DNA of 64,000 nucleotides, taken from positions 744,001 through 808,000 of the forward strand of contig SCOX01000001.1 of assembly GCA_005503055.1 (NCBI GenBank), written 5' to 3'. Below are positions 17,219 to 25,072 of the stretch, piece by piece. How positions within the stretch are numbered: the first letter of the stretch is position 1; every line of letters starts with the position of its first letter. The notes beneath the pieces were generated by a model. The model made no database searches. It saw nothing but the letters and a program-made list of their open reading frames with translations, and was not told where the DNA came from. The translations under genes were made by a program, and so were the position numbers. Origin of the DNA: Lysobacteraceae bacterium P. Lineage in GTDB: Bacteria; Pseudomonadota; Gammaproteobacteria; Xanthomonadales; Xanthomonadaceae.

Positions 17219-18508
17219 ATGCTGTCACTTCACTCGGCCCGGCAACGGGCGCGCCCCCGCCCGGACCGTTCCGCCCGCATCGGGCTGGCGATCGCCGGCG
17301 GCGGGCCCATCGGCGGCATGTACGAGCTCGGCGCCCTGCGTGCGCTGGACGAGGCCCTCGACGGCCTGGATCTCACCCGCCTGGACAGCTATGTCGGTGT
17401 CAGCAGCGGCGCGTTCCTCGCCGCCGGCCTGGCCAACCGCATCGACACCGCCGAGATGTGCCGGATCTTCATCACCGGCGACAGCAACGACGTGCAGTTC
17501 CGGCCCGAGGCCTTCCTGCGCCCGGCGATCTTCGAGTACCTGCGCCGCGCCGCCAGCCTTCCGCGCCTGGCGACGCAGTGGTGGCAGGAACTGCTGTTCT
17601 CGCGCAACGAGGCGCGCTGGTCCGATCTGTTGATGCACTTCGGCGCGCTCGTGCCGACGGGTCTGTTCGACAACCGCCAGGTCGAGCTGTTCCTGCAGGA
17701 CGTCTTCACGCGTCGCGGGCGCAGCAACGATTTCCGCGAACTGGGCGTGGACCTGTACGTCGTTGCGGTCGATCTGGACAACGGCGAAGCGGTGAAATTC
17801 GGCGCACCTGGCTGGGACGAAGTGCCCATCTCGGTCGCCGTGCAGGCCAGCGCCGCCCTGCCCGGCCTGTATCCGCCGGTGGAAATCGGCGGTCGTCACT
17901 TCGTCGACGGCGCGCTGCGGCGGACGATGCACGCCTCGGTGCTGCTCGACCGCGGCGTGGACCTGATGATCGGCCTGAACCCGCTGGTGCCTTTCACCCA
18001 GGACGGCAGCGGCCTGCCGGTGAGCCACGAACGCAGCCTCGCCGCCGGCGGCCTGCCCGCCGTGCTGTCGCAGACGTTCCGTACGCTGCTGCAGTCCCGC
18101 ATGCAGGTGGGGCTGGCCCGCTACGCGCAGCAGTATCCGGACATCGACCAGCTCATCTTCGAACCCAACGCCGAAGACGCCGAGCTGTTCTTCACCAACG
18201 CCTTCAGCTTCTCGGCGCGACAGCGCATCTGCGAGATCGCCTACCGCAACACCATGGCCGACCTGCGCCGCCGCGCGCACGAACTGACGCCCGTGCTGGA
18301 GGCCAATGGCATCACACTGCGCATGGACGTGATCGGCGATGAGGAACGGTCGGTGCTCGACGGCCTGGCGCCGCCGCCCCGCGACAACGACGCCACCGCG
18401 CGCCTGCGCCGCACGCTGGACGAGATGGAACACCAAGCCGCCGCGAACCGTCCGAGCCGTTCGACGGGCCCGCGCCGTCGCAATCCGCCGGACCGTCGCG
18501 CGCCGTAA
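17219..18508 (+). CDS. patatin-like phospholipase family protein
   Basis: The 429-residue protein carries the patatin catalytic set. The oxyanion-hole loop is AIAGGGPIGGMYELGAL near residues 24-40. The nucleophile elbow GVSSGA (GxSxG) is near 60-65. The catalytic Asp is in the DGA of HFVDGALRRT near 237-239. Patatins are Ser-Asp lipases acting on phospholipids or stored lipids. There is no signal peptide, so it is probably cytoplasmic or peripheral. The last 50 residues are Arg/Pro-rich and disordered. Its neighbours suggest action on PHA or neutral-lipid inclusions, but the substrate is unknown. Confidence 0.9.
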   Translation: MLSLHSARQRARPRPDRSARIGLAIAGGGPIGGMYELGALRALDEALDGLDLTRLDSYVGVSSGAFLAAGLANRIDTAEMCRIFITGDSNDVQFRPEAFLRPAIFEYLRRAASLPRLATQWWQELLFSRNEARWSDLLMHFGALVPTGLFDNRQVELFLQDVFTRRGRSNDFRELGVDLYVVAVDLDNGEAVKFGAPGWDEVPISVAVQASAALPGLYPPVEIGGRHFVDGALRRTMHASVLLDRGVDLMIGLNPLVPFTQDGSGLPVSHERSLAAGGLPAVLSQTFRTLLQSRMQVGLARYAQQYPDIDQLIFEPNAEDAELFFTNAFSFSARQRICEIAYRNTMADLRRRAHELTPVLEANGITLRMDVIGDEERSVLDGLAPPPRDNDATARLRRTLDEMEHQAAANRPSRSTGPRRRNPPDRRAP

Positions 18509-18565
18509 CACCGCCTCCACGCCCGCGATGGTGCGATGCCGGCATGTGCACCGCGGCGAGGCTTC

Positions 18566-19315
18566 ATGCGCAAGGTCTTCATTGGTTGCGCCGGCTGGTC
18601 GCTGCCGTCGGCGTCCCGGCATGGGTTCGGCGCGGGTGATTCGATGCTCGCGCGCTACGCCACGCGCTTCGATGCGGTGGAAATCAACACGTCCTTCTAC
18701 CGGCCGCACCGGCGCGAGACCTATGCACGCTGGGCCGCCAGCGTGCCGGCGGGCTTTCGTTTCTCGGCAAAGCTGCCGCGCACGATTACCCACGACGCGC
18801 GCCTGCACGGCGCCGCGAGCGAGCTCGACCGCTTCGTCGACGAGGTCGACGGCCTGGGCCGCAAGCTCGCGCTGCTGCTCGTGCAATTGCCGCCGAGTCT
18901 GGCATTCGAAGCGCGCACGGCGGCGACGTTCTTTGCGATGCTGCGCCGCCGTTTCGACACGGGCATCGCATGCGAGGCCCGCCACGCCTCGTGGTTCTCG
19001 CCGCGTGCCGAGGCGCTGTGGCAACGCCATCGCATCGCACGCGTGGCGGCCGACCCGGCGATTCCCGTCGAGGCGGCAAGTGAACCCGGCGGCGACGAGC
19101 AGTGGCGCTATTGGCGCTGGCACGGTTCACCACGCGTGTACTACAGCGCGTACGACGACGCTCGACTGGAAGCCCTGGCCGCTGCAATTCGCCGGGCCCG
19201 GGGACGCCAGTGGGTCGTGTTCGACAACACCGCGCACGGACATGCGGTGGCCGATGCGATGCGTCTGCAGGCGATGCTGGACTTATCGATAACGACGAAA
19301 CGGAGACCTGCATGA
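18566..19315 (+). CDS. DUF72 family protein
   Basis: The 249-residue protein matches the DUF72 (YecE-like) TIM-barrel family, with MRKVFIGCAGWSLP at the start, FDAVEINTSFYRPHRRET near 33-50, SAKLPRTITHDARL, and the late WYRWHG-like RYWRWHGSPRVYY. ATG 18566 is preferred over the upstream in-frame ATG at 18536, because the family begins at this Val-Phe-Ile-Gly-Cys strand and a GGCGAGG sequence precedes it. Its function is unknown. The stop TGA overlaps the next gene's start (ATGA), so the two are translationally coupled. Confidence 0.9.
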   Translation: MRKVFIGCAGWSLPSASRHGFGAGDSMLARYATRFDAVEINTSFYRPHRRETYARWAASVPAGFRFSAKLPRTITHDARLHGAASELDRFVDEVDGLGRKLALLLVQLPPSLAFEARTAATFFAMLRRRFDTGIACEARHASWFSPRAEALWQRHRIARVAADPAIPVEAASEPGGDEQWRYWRWHGSPRVYYSAYDDARLEALAAAIRRARGRQWVVFDNTAHGHAVADAMRLQAMLDLSITTKRRPA

Positions 19316-20202
19316 GCCTGGTGCTGGATTGCGTGGTGATCGGCGGCGGTCCGGGCGGCCTGACGGCGGCCACCTACCTGGCGCGCTATCGCCGCAGCGT
19401 GCGCGTCTTCGACACCGGCTGCACACGCGCGGCGTGGATTCCGAAGAGCCGTAACTGCCCCGGGTTCCCGCACGGCGTCGGCGGGCAGGAACTGCTCGAA
19501 CGCATGCGCGAACAGGCGCGCGCGTTCGGCGTGGAAACGATCGCTTCGGAGGCGACGGCGCTGCATCGCGACGACGGGGGATTCCTCGTCCGTCACGAGG
19601 ACCGCGAACTGCGCGCGCGACACGTCATCCTGGCCACGGGCTGCGAGGACGTGATGCCGGCGCTGGACGGCATCGGGGAAGCGGTGGAATGCGGCGCGGT
19701 GCGGATGTGCCCGATCTGCGACGCCTTCGAGGCCATCGACACCACCATCGCCGTGCACGGCCCACCCGACACCGCCGCGTCGCACGCGAGTTTCCTGCGC
19801 ACGTATTCGGCGAGCGTGACGCTGGTGCCCTCCGCGCCGGAGATCTCGCCGCAAACGCGTGCGGCGTTGGCGCGCGACGGGATCGCGCTGACCGGCGTGC
19901 CGGAGTCGCTTTCGTTCGATGGCCGTCGCTGCGTGTTCGACGTCGATGGACGCCGGCAGGCGTTCGACGTGCTCTATCCGATGCTGGGAGTCATCTCGCG
20001 CTCCTCGCTCGCGGTCGGTGCGGGGGCGGATTGCGATGAGGACGGTGCGCTGACCGTGGACCGGCACCAGATGACGTCCGTCGACGGCTTGTACGCGATC
20101 GGCGACGTGGTGAGCGCGCTGAACCAGATATCCGTGGCGACCGGGCACGCGGCCATCGCGGCGACGCACGTACACAATCGCCTCGATGCCAACCCCGCGT
20201 AA
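19312..20202 (+). CDS. thioredoxin-reductase-like FAD/NAD(P)-dependent oxidoreductase
   Basis: The 296-residue flavoprotein begins with the FAD-binding fingerprint VVIGGGPGGLTAATYLARY. It has PKSRNCPGFPHGVGGQELL, ATGCEDVMP, and a C-terminal FAD motif LYAIGDVVSALNQISVATG. A CPIC pair (MCPICDAFE) lies where thioredoxin reductases have CATC, so dithiol chemistry is possible. However, the central NAD(P)H domain lacks a clear GGG nucleotide fingerprint: the segment reads AVHGPPDTAASHASFL. It is probably a relative with altered donor specificity, not the housekeeping TrxB. It is coupled to the DUF72 gene. Confidence 0.82.
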   Translation: MSLVLDCVVIGGGPGGLTAATYLARYRRSVRVFDTGCTRAAWIPKSRNCPGFPHGVGGQELLERMREQARAFGVETIASEATALHRDDGGFLVRHEDRELRARHVILATGCEDVMPALDGIGEAVECGAVRMCPICDAFEAIDTTIAVHGPPDTAASHASFLRTYSASVTLVPSAPEISPQTRAALARDGIALTGVPESLSFDGRRCVFDVDGRRQAFDVLYPMLGVISRSSLAVGAGADCDEDGALTVDRHQMTSVDGLYAIGDVVSALNQISVATGHAAIAATHVHNRLDANPA

Positions 20203-20213
20203 CGCCGGACCCG

Positions 20214-20852
20214 CTACACGTTCACATCGAGGATGCCGCGCCTGAGGGCGATGGTGACCGCATGCGTGCGGTCGTTGGCATCGAGCTTGGCGAGGATCGA
20301 CTTCATGTGGGTCTTCACCGTCTCTTCGGAGATGCCCATGTGCGCGGCGATCATCTTGTTCGAACGACCGCCGGCCACCTGCCCCAGCACCTCGACTTCG
20401 CGCATGCTCAACGCATCGTCGGCGACATGGGTCGCGATCTCGTTGGCGATCTCCGCCGGAATGCTGCGTCGGCCGGCGTGAACCTGGCGGATGGTGTCGA
20501 GCAGTTCCTTGCGCAGCATGCTCTTGAGCAGGTAGCCCATGGCTCCGGCCTTCAACGCGCGCAGGGCCTGCACATCGCCGCGGTAGGTGGTGAGCACGAT
20601 GATGCGCGCATGTGGAAACTCGCCGGTGATCGTACGGATCGCCTCCACGCCGCCCACGCCGGGCATCTGCAGGTCCATCAGGGTGATATCGGGTTGCAGC
20701 TCGCGGAACTGCGCGATGGCCTGCTCCCCGTCCGTCGCCTCGGCGACCAGTTGCATGTCGTTCTGTCGCTCCACGACGGACGCGACACCCTCACGCAGCA
20801 GCGGATGATCGTCGACCAGCATGATGCGGATGGGCGAAACGTGCGAGTTCAC
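20214..20852 (-). CDS. NarL/LuxR-type response regulator, orphan
   Basis: The 212-residue regulator has a receiver domain at 1-120, with acidic pocket VDDHPLLRE, phosphoacceptor Asp in ITLMDLQMPGVGG and Lys in YLLKSML. A LuxR helix-turn-helix follows at about 148-205 (LSMREVEVLGQVAGGRSNKM, EETVKTHMKSILAKL). GTG 20852 gives the standard N-terminus (VNSHVSPIRIMLVDDHP). The frame continues upstream to ATG 20927, but that part is Arg/Pro-rich and not receiver-like. No sensor kinase is adjacent, so it is an orphan; a remote hybrid kinase is likely. It ends 11 bases from the convergent oxidoreductase gene. Confidence 0.92.
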   Translation of the reverse strand: MNSHVSPIRIMLVDDHPLLREGVASVVERQNDMQLVAEATDGEQAIAQFRELQPDITLMDLQMPGVGGVEAIRTITGEFPHARIIVLTTYRGDVQALRALKAGAMGYLLKSMLRKELLDTIRQVHAGRRSIPAEIANEIATHVADDALSMREVEVLGQVAGGRSNKMIAAHMGISEETVKTHMKSILAKLDANDRTHAVTIALRRGILDVNV

Positions 20853-21194
20853 TGGCGACTCTCTCGGCGCTCGAGGCGGGTGACGACTCGCGGCAGGTTC
20901 TGAACCCGGCGCGGGACGCGTGCGCATAGGCTAACCCGGCGGCGACCGCCGGCCGGCTTGCGTGCCGGCGCCGGCCTTGCGCCCAGCGACATCCGCAGGC
21001 CGTCGAGTGCTGAACGCGTTGAACGGCGCCTCCCGGCCGGGCCGTCGCCCCCCGATGGTCGCGCACCCGAAAGCGCCCGATCCCCGCATGCGTGGCTCGC
21101 GGACGGACGCGACGGCGCAATCCCCCGAAGGAGGGAGATGCGATCCACCACGCTGCGGTTATGCCCGGATGGACGACGGCGCTAGCGTGTAGGC
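20853..21194. other. 342-base spacer with a TCCCCCGAAGGAGGGA inverted repeat
   Basis: No gene is supported here. The notable site is the 16-base near-palindrome TCCCCCGAAGGAGGGA at 21121-21136, 59 bases before the DoxX-like start. A half copy, CCCCCCGATGGTCGCG, lies at 21048-21063. A sister site is present upstream of the araC gene. The spacer must contain promoters for the divergent response regulator and the DoxX-like gene. Confidence 0.4.
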
Positions 21195-21572
21195 GTGCAG
21201 CGTCTCTACTCCATGTTTCCCCAGGGATGGCCGGGCGTGGGCCTGTTGCTGCTTCGCGCCGCGGTCGCCACCGGACTACCGGCGCAGGGACTGGGCGCCC
21301 TGGCGCCACCGTCGTCCCCGCTGGTGCAGGCGGCCGCATGGACCATCGGCGCGATGCTGCTGTTGGGCGTGCTGACGCCTTGGGCCTGCGTGTCGTACTG
21401 CGCGATGCTGATCCTGACGCTCTCGCACGCCGGCAGCGGCGAACCGACCGCGCCGCTGGTCATCACGGGCCTGTGCGCGGCCGCATTGGCGCTGCTGGGA
21501 CCGGGTGCGTATTCGGTGGATGCCTGGATGTTCGGCCGGCGCGAACTCCGGCTCCCCGGCGAACGCGACTGA
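21195..21572 (+). CDS. DoxX-like small membrane protein
   Basis: The 125-residue protein has four hydrophobic helices, starting with PGVGLLLLRAAVATGLPAQG. That Arg-centred first helix is typical of DoxX-like proteins. The others are at about 45-63, 66-84 and 88-107. The start is GTG 21195, 5 bases after a stop codon in the same region, with no strong ribosome-binding site. DoxX-like proteins are inner-membrane proteins sometimes linked to thiosulfate or redox stress, but the molecular role is unclear. It is the first plus-strand gene before the AraC regulator and may share its inducer. Confidence 0.7.
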   Translation: MQRLYSMFPQGWPGVGLLLLRAAVATGLPAQGLGALAPPSSPLVQAAAWTIGAMLLLGVLTPWACVSYCAMLILTLSHAGSGEPTAPLVITGLCAAALALLGPGAYSVDAWMFGRRELRLPGERD

Positions 21573-21620
21573 AGCGCGGCACGACCCATCCCACCATCGC
21601 GCGAGCGGCGTCGCGCCACA

Positions 21621-21636
21621 CCCCCCGATGGAGGGA
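21621..21636 (+). promoter_or_regulatory. candidate operator CCCCCCGATGGAGGGA
   Basis: This 16-base imperfect palindrome closely matches the one at 21121-21136 (shared CCCCCGAxGGAGGGA). It lies in the 190-base spacer 127 bases before the araC-type start. The two copies, 500 bases apart and each ahead of a different gene, suggest a common regulator. Which protein binds is not known; one of the four regulators encoded at 20-24 kb is a natural guess. Confidence 0.35.
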
Positions 21637-21762
21637 GCGCCCTCACGCCCCATCCGGGGTTTCGCAGCGGTGGCGCGCGCGACACCATGGGTACCACACG
21701 ACGCCAAGCCCCGCGCAGCGCAATCGCGACGCGGTGCATCCCGACCCCACCCGGAGTGCGCC

Positions 21763-22257
21763 ATGGAAAACCTTGTCAACGACCGCACCGCGTCCTGCGA
21801 AGCCGGACGCGGCGATCACGAATTCGCAGCCGCTTTCCTTCCGGCACGGGATTTGCCCGAGCCTGTTCCCGCCCACGAACGCGCGCCCGTGCGTCCTGCC
21901 TCCGGCACCGGCCTGAGCGACAAGGCGCTCGAACGCACCATCGCGTACATCCACGCGCGCCTGTTCGACAACCTCTCGCTGGGCGACCTGGCAAGCACCG
22001 CCTGCGTCAGCCGCTTCCACTTCGCGCGCATGTTCCGCCTGCGTACCGGCTACAGCCCGATGAAGTACGTGCAGAACCAGCGCATCGAACGGGCCAAGCA
22101 TCTGCTGCGCCACGACGACGCCAACATTTCCACCATCGCCGCCGCGCTGGGCTTCTTCGACCAGAGCCACTTCAGCCGTGTGTTCCGCAAGGTCACCGGC
22201 GTCTCGCCCGGCCGCTACGCAAAACGCGATACACGCGTGCGCCGCCAGGCCGGTTGA
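21763..22257 (+). CDS. AraC-family transcriptional regulator, short form
   Basis: The 164-residue protein consists of a 55-residue unstructured N-terminus and a C-terminal AraC DNA-binding domain at about 60-155 with both helix-turn-helix units. These are [20 protein letters not shown] and [20 protein letters not shown], followed by the signature [15 protein letters not shown]. No sugar-binding or other effector domain is present, so it may act like MarA/SoxS, controlled by its own level. ATG 21763 is taken since it opens the polar leader after the spacer. An exported hydrolase gene follows 170 bases downstream and is its likeliest target. Confidence 0.9.
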   Translation: MENLVNDRTASCEAGRGDHEFAAAFLPARDLPEPVPAHERAPVRPASGTGLSDKALERTIAYIHARLFDNLSLGDLASTACVSRFHFARMFRLRTGYSPMKYVQNQRIERAKHLLRHDDANISTIAAALGFFDQSHFSRVFRKVTGVSPGRYAKRDTRVRRQAG

Positions 22258-22427
22258 ACCCACGCGCTGCTGCCGGTCCCTCCACCCGCATTCGACCAAG
22301 GCATGAGGTCGCTGCGCACGATCCTGCAATCGCATCACCCCGTGCTTTGCCACGCTGCGACGTGCGCCCATGCGCGCTGTCCCATCTGCGCCGTCCGATA
22401 CCGTTCGTTGCCATCCAGGAGACCGCC

Positions 22428-23474
22428 ATGTCGTCGCCGCCGACCGATGTTCCCAGCGTGGACGCTCCAAGCGTGGATGTTCCAAACCTGAAACAAATCG
22501 ACGAGGCCCGAAGAAGGCTGCTGATCGCCGGCACCGTGATGGCCGCAGGCGCCACGCTTTCGCTGTCGGCGTGCAGCTCGTCCGAAGCGCCCACCGCGAC
22601 CACACCCGAGCACGTCCCGCCTACCCCCACCATCGGAGTGAGCCAATCCATGAGCACCTTCACCACCAAAGACGGCGTCGAGATCTACTACAAGGATTGG
22701 GGAACCGGTCCGGTGGTGGTCTTCAGCCACGGCTGGCCGCTCAACGCGGACAGCTGGGAATCGCAGATGTTCCACCTCGCGAGCAACGGTTTCCGCTGCA
22801 TCGCCCATGATCGTCGTGGCCATGGCCGTTCGAGCCAGCCTTGGGACGGCAACGACATGGATCACTACGCCGACGACCTGGCGCAGCTGCTCGACAAGCT
22901 CAACGTGAAGGACGCCACGCTGATCGGCTTCTCCACCGGCGGTGGCGAAGTGGCGCGCTACATCGGCCGCCATGGCACCAAGCGCCTGAAGAAGGCCGCA
23001 CTGGTCTCCGCGGTACCGCCGCTGATGGTGAAGACCGACGCCAATCCGGGCGGCCTGCCCGTGTCGGTGTTCGACGACATCCGCAAGGCGTTCGTCGCCA
23101 ACCGCTCGCAGTTGTTCCTCGATATTCCGTCGGGACCGTTCTTCGGCTACAACCGACAGGGTGCGACGCCGTCGCCGGGCGTGATCCAGGCGTGGTGGAT
23201 GCAGGGCATGCTCGGCGGACACAAGAACACCTACGACAGCATCAAGGCGTTCTCGGAAACCGACTTCACCGAAGACCTGAAGAAGTTCGACGTGCCCACG
23301 CTCATCATCCATGGCGACGACGACCAGATCGTGCCGATCGATGCCGCCGGCCGCGCGTCGGCCAAGCTGATCAAGAACAGCAAGCTGATCGTCTACGAGA
23401 AGGCCCCGCACGGCATCACCGACACGCACAAGGAGCGCCTCAACGAGGACCTGCTGGCGTTCGTGAAGTCGTAA
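22428..23474 (+). CDS. exported alpha/beta hydrolase (non-heme chloroperoxidase-like)
   Basis: The 348-residue enzyme has an alpha/beta hydrolase fold close to bacterial non-heme chloroperoxidases and arylesterases: [26 protein letters not shown], nucleophile in GFSTGGGE, acid in [10 protein letters not shown], and His in [10 protein letters not shown]. Unlike cytoplasmic relatives it has a 70-residue N-terminal extension with [20 protein letters not shown] followed by AC. That looks like a Tat or lipoprotein signal, so an envelope location is expected. An AGGAGA ribosome-binding site at 22417 supports ATG 22428. An internal Met at residue 75 ([14 protein letters not shown]) is the usual cytoplasmic start. 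Its substrate is unknown. Confidence 0.88.
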   Translation: MSSPPTDVPSVDAPSVDVPNLKQIDEARRRLLIAGTVMAAGATLSLSACSSSEAPTATTPEHVPPTPTIGVSQSMSTFTTKDGVEIYYKDWGTGPVVVFSHGWPLNADSWESQMFHLASNGFRCIAHDRRGHGRSSQPWDGNDMDHYADDLAQLLDKLNVKDATLIGFSTGGGEVARYIGRHGTKRLKKAALVSAVPPLMVKTDANPGGLPVSVFDDIRKAFVANRSQLFLDIPSGPFFGYNRQGATPSPGVIQAWWMQGMLGGHKNTYDSIKAFSETDFTEDLKKFDVPTLIIHGDDDQIVPIDAAGRASAKLIKNSKLIVYEKAPHGITDTHKERLNEDLLAFVKS

Positions 23475-23702
23475 GCGCCTTGCGCAGTCCCGCGCCCCCA
23501 CGGCGCCGCGTCGAAACACGCGGCGCTCTTTTTTCGCCCAGGTTCCGCACACGCGCGATGCGACCGCTGTCCCCCGTGACGCCCGTGCGGCGTTGGACTT
23601 CCTGCGGGGGATCGACGAGGACGTCGATGCACGGACAGGTTTCCCCGACGCCACCACCCCCCGGCCAGGCAAGGCCGGACGCGACGGCAAGGGACCTGCG
23701 CC

Positions 23703-24108
23703 ATGGAGGCACTCACCGCGAGGGAGCGCGAAATCCTTTGGCTGACCGCGCGGCATCTGCGGGTGCGCGAGATCGCCGCCGCGCTGGCGATCAGTCCGCA
23801 CACGGTACGCAAACACCGCGCGAACCTGTGCGCCAAGCTCGGCCTGCGTGGCACCGCGCAGCTGACGGTCCACGCCCAGCGCCAATCGCGCGTGGACGCG
23901 CCGGTGTGGCGCTTTCCGGTCTCACGCGCGGGCGCTGACCTCGCGCGAGCATGAAGTGGCGCAGGCGGTCTCGCGCGGCCTGACCAGCAAACAGGTCGCG
24001 CGGGCGTTGGGCATCAGTCCGCGAACGGTGGAGAAGCATCGCGAGAACGCCATGCGCAAGCTCGGTGCGATCAATCTTTCGCAACTGATCGCGACGGTGT
24101 CGTGGTGA
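23703..24108 (+). pseudogene. tandem double LuxR-type HTH gene with a frameshift
   Basis: The first frame (ATG 23703 to TGA 23954, 83 residues) encodes a full LuxR helix-turn-helix: LTAREREILWLTARHLRVRE, then SPHTVRKHRANLCAKLGLRG. A second LuxR domain follows at once in the -1 frame, from about 23932 to TGA 24108: ALTSREHEVAQAVSRGLTSK, then SPRTVEKHRENAMRKLGAIN. It has no start codon of its own before the domain. Removing one base from the GGG at 23930-23932 would join both into a protein of about 134 residues. Either a recent single-base insertion broke the gene or a -1 shift is programmed. No receiver or ligand domain is present in either half. Confidence 0.7.
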
Positions 24109-24258
24109 GTCCCGCCTTCCATTGCCGCGAATGGCGCAAGTCCGACCATCGACTCGGTAGCTGCTTTCGTCGGCGGTGACGCGTGCGCGCCTACTGGCAG
24201 CACCAGGTCCGTCCTGGTCGGGAACAGCGGCAACGCAAAGCGCTTGCGCGAGACCTAC

Positions 24259-24455
24259 AACAGGTAAGCGGAGCGCACCCTGTGGCTTCTCCGAAGGTGA
24301 CAGCGCGGCTTCCCCGGGTGCGACCTCTGGCCTTATCCGGGCTGCAGTGTTGCGAGTACGCCCGTAGCCCGGGTAAGCGAAGCGCACCCGGGGCCTTTGC
24401 CGAACGTGAAAGCGTGGTTCCCCGGGTGCGGCCTTTGGCCTTACCCGAGCTACGG
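24259..24455. repeat. cluster of four REP elements
   Basis: Four REP copies are visible in alternating orientation: a worn one at 24259-24283 (CAGGTAAGCGGAGCGCACCC), one at 24311-24345, the best match at 24364-24393 (GTAGCCCGGGTAAGCGAAGC), and one at 24420-24454. The spacers are short and dissimilar. This is the largest REP cluster in the window and directly precedes the second 21-nt array. Confidence 0.8.
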
Positions 24456-24461
24456 GGGCGG

Positions 24462-24735
24462 CGTGGAGCGAGTTCCGGGACTCGGGAGGCGAGGCGGAAA
24501 GACTGGCCCGCCAGTTCCTGATTCTCGACCTTGAGTCCTGACCACTGGCGCGCGAGTGAATCCGCCGCGTGCGCCAGTCGTCCGGACTCGCGCGCCAGTC
24601 CTTGATACTCGCGTTCGAGTCCCGGCCACTGGCGCGCCAGTGAATCTTCCTCGCGCTCCGGGCGAAAAGACTGGCGCTCCACGCTCGAAGACTCGCGCGT
24701 CAGGCTCGAATCACTGGCGGTCCAGTCTTTGAACC
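24462..24735. repeat. degenerate palindrome array with 21-nt period (array B)
   Basis: Variants of ACTGGCGCGCCAGT start at 24502, 24544, 24586, 24628, 24670, 24691 and 24713. The spacings are 42, 42, 42, 42, 21 and 22. The copy at 24627-24642 is a perfect 16-base palindrome, CACTGGCGCGCCAGTG. The minus strand stays open across the array and reads as 7-residue units such as DSLARQW, PGLEREY, QGLARES and DSLARQW, with Leu every seventh residue. GTG 24682 is a possible start, but no ribosome-binding site is evident. The array is bounded by REP elements on both sides. Confidence 0.75.
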
Positions 24736-24752
24736 TCGTCGGGGGTGTGACG

Positions 24753-24785
24753 GGGTCCCGGGTGCGCTTCGCTTACCCGGGCTAC
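24753..24785. repeat. single REP element
   Basis: The sequence TCCCGGGTGCGCTTCGCTTA followed by CCCGGGCTACGG is one complete REP copy with self-complementary CCCGGG arms. It closes the repeat block that began at 24259. The bases from here to the structured RNA at 24871 hold no recognisable gene. Confidence 0.8.
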
Positions 24786-24870
24786 GGAGGATGGCTGCGA
24801 CTTCTTCGCATTGATTCTGCGTGCGTGGCGAAAGGAGACTCGCCCCCGGAGTGTAAGAACTCCTCGCATA

Positions 24871-25040
24871 GCGGCACCCACCTCCGACAACCCGGTGGGT
24901 TTTTTGTGCCCATTCACCGGGCACACCGATGCAGTCGTTTCTGCGTCGGGAGGGCGGCAGCCATACAAGACCCCCAAGGGGAAAACTGCCCACCGACTAT
25001 GCGCGGTTCTTACCCTCCCGACACCCCTACGGCACCCGCC
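24871..25040 (+). ncRNA. structured leader RNA, possibly C4-antisense-like
   Basis: A chain of hairpins lies ahead of a small gene. The first is a terminator-like CCCACC/GGTGGG stem with T-run at 24877-24905. The next are GTGCCC/GGGCAC at 24906-24924 and CGATGCAG/CTGCGTCG at 24927-24948. GGCAG/CTGCC at 24956-24990 encloses a CCCC/GGGG stem. A 10-bp long-range stem, GTCGGGAGGG (24945-24954) with CCCTCCCGAC (25013-25022), overlaps the third hairpin, so the two are mutually exclusive. The layout and the GGTGGGTTTTTTGTGCCC stretch recall C4-type antisense RNA regions of P1/P4-like elements. The family assignment is from memory of the pattern only. Confidence 0.5.
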
Positions 25041-25072
25041 GCATGGGCAAACCGCAGTCAAAGGAGCGACTC

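Noticed and set aside
20853-20927. ATG 20927 as the start of the NarL-type regulator
   Set aside because: The extra 25 residues are Arg/Pro/Ser-rich, and the receiver domain begins normally from GTG 20852.
24259-24785. Insertion sequence or transposon ends
   Set aside because: The inverted motifs are REP palindromes that recur singly and in pairs across the window. No transposase gene and no target-site duplication could be seen.
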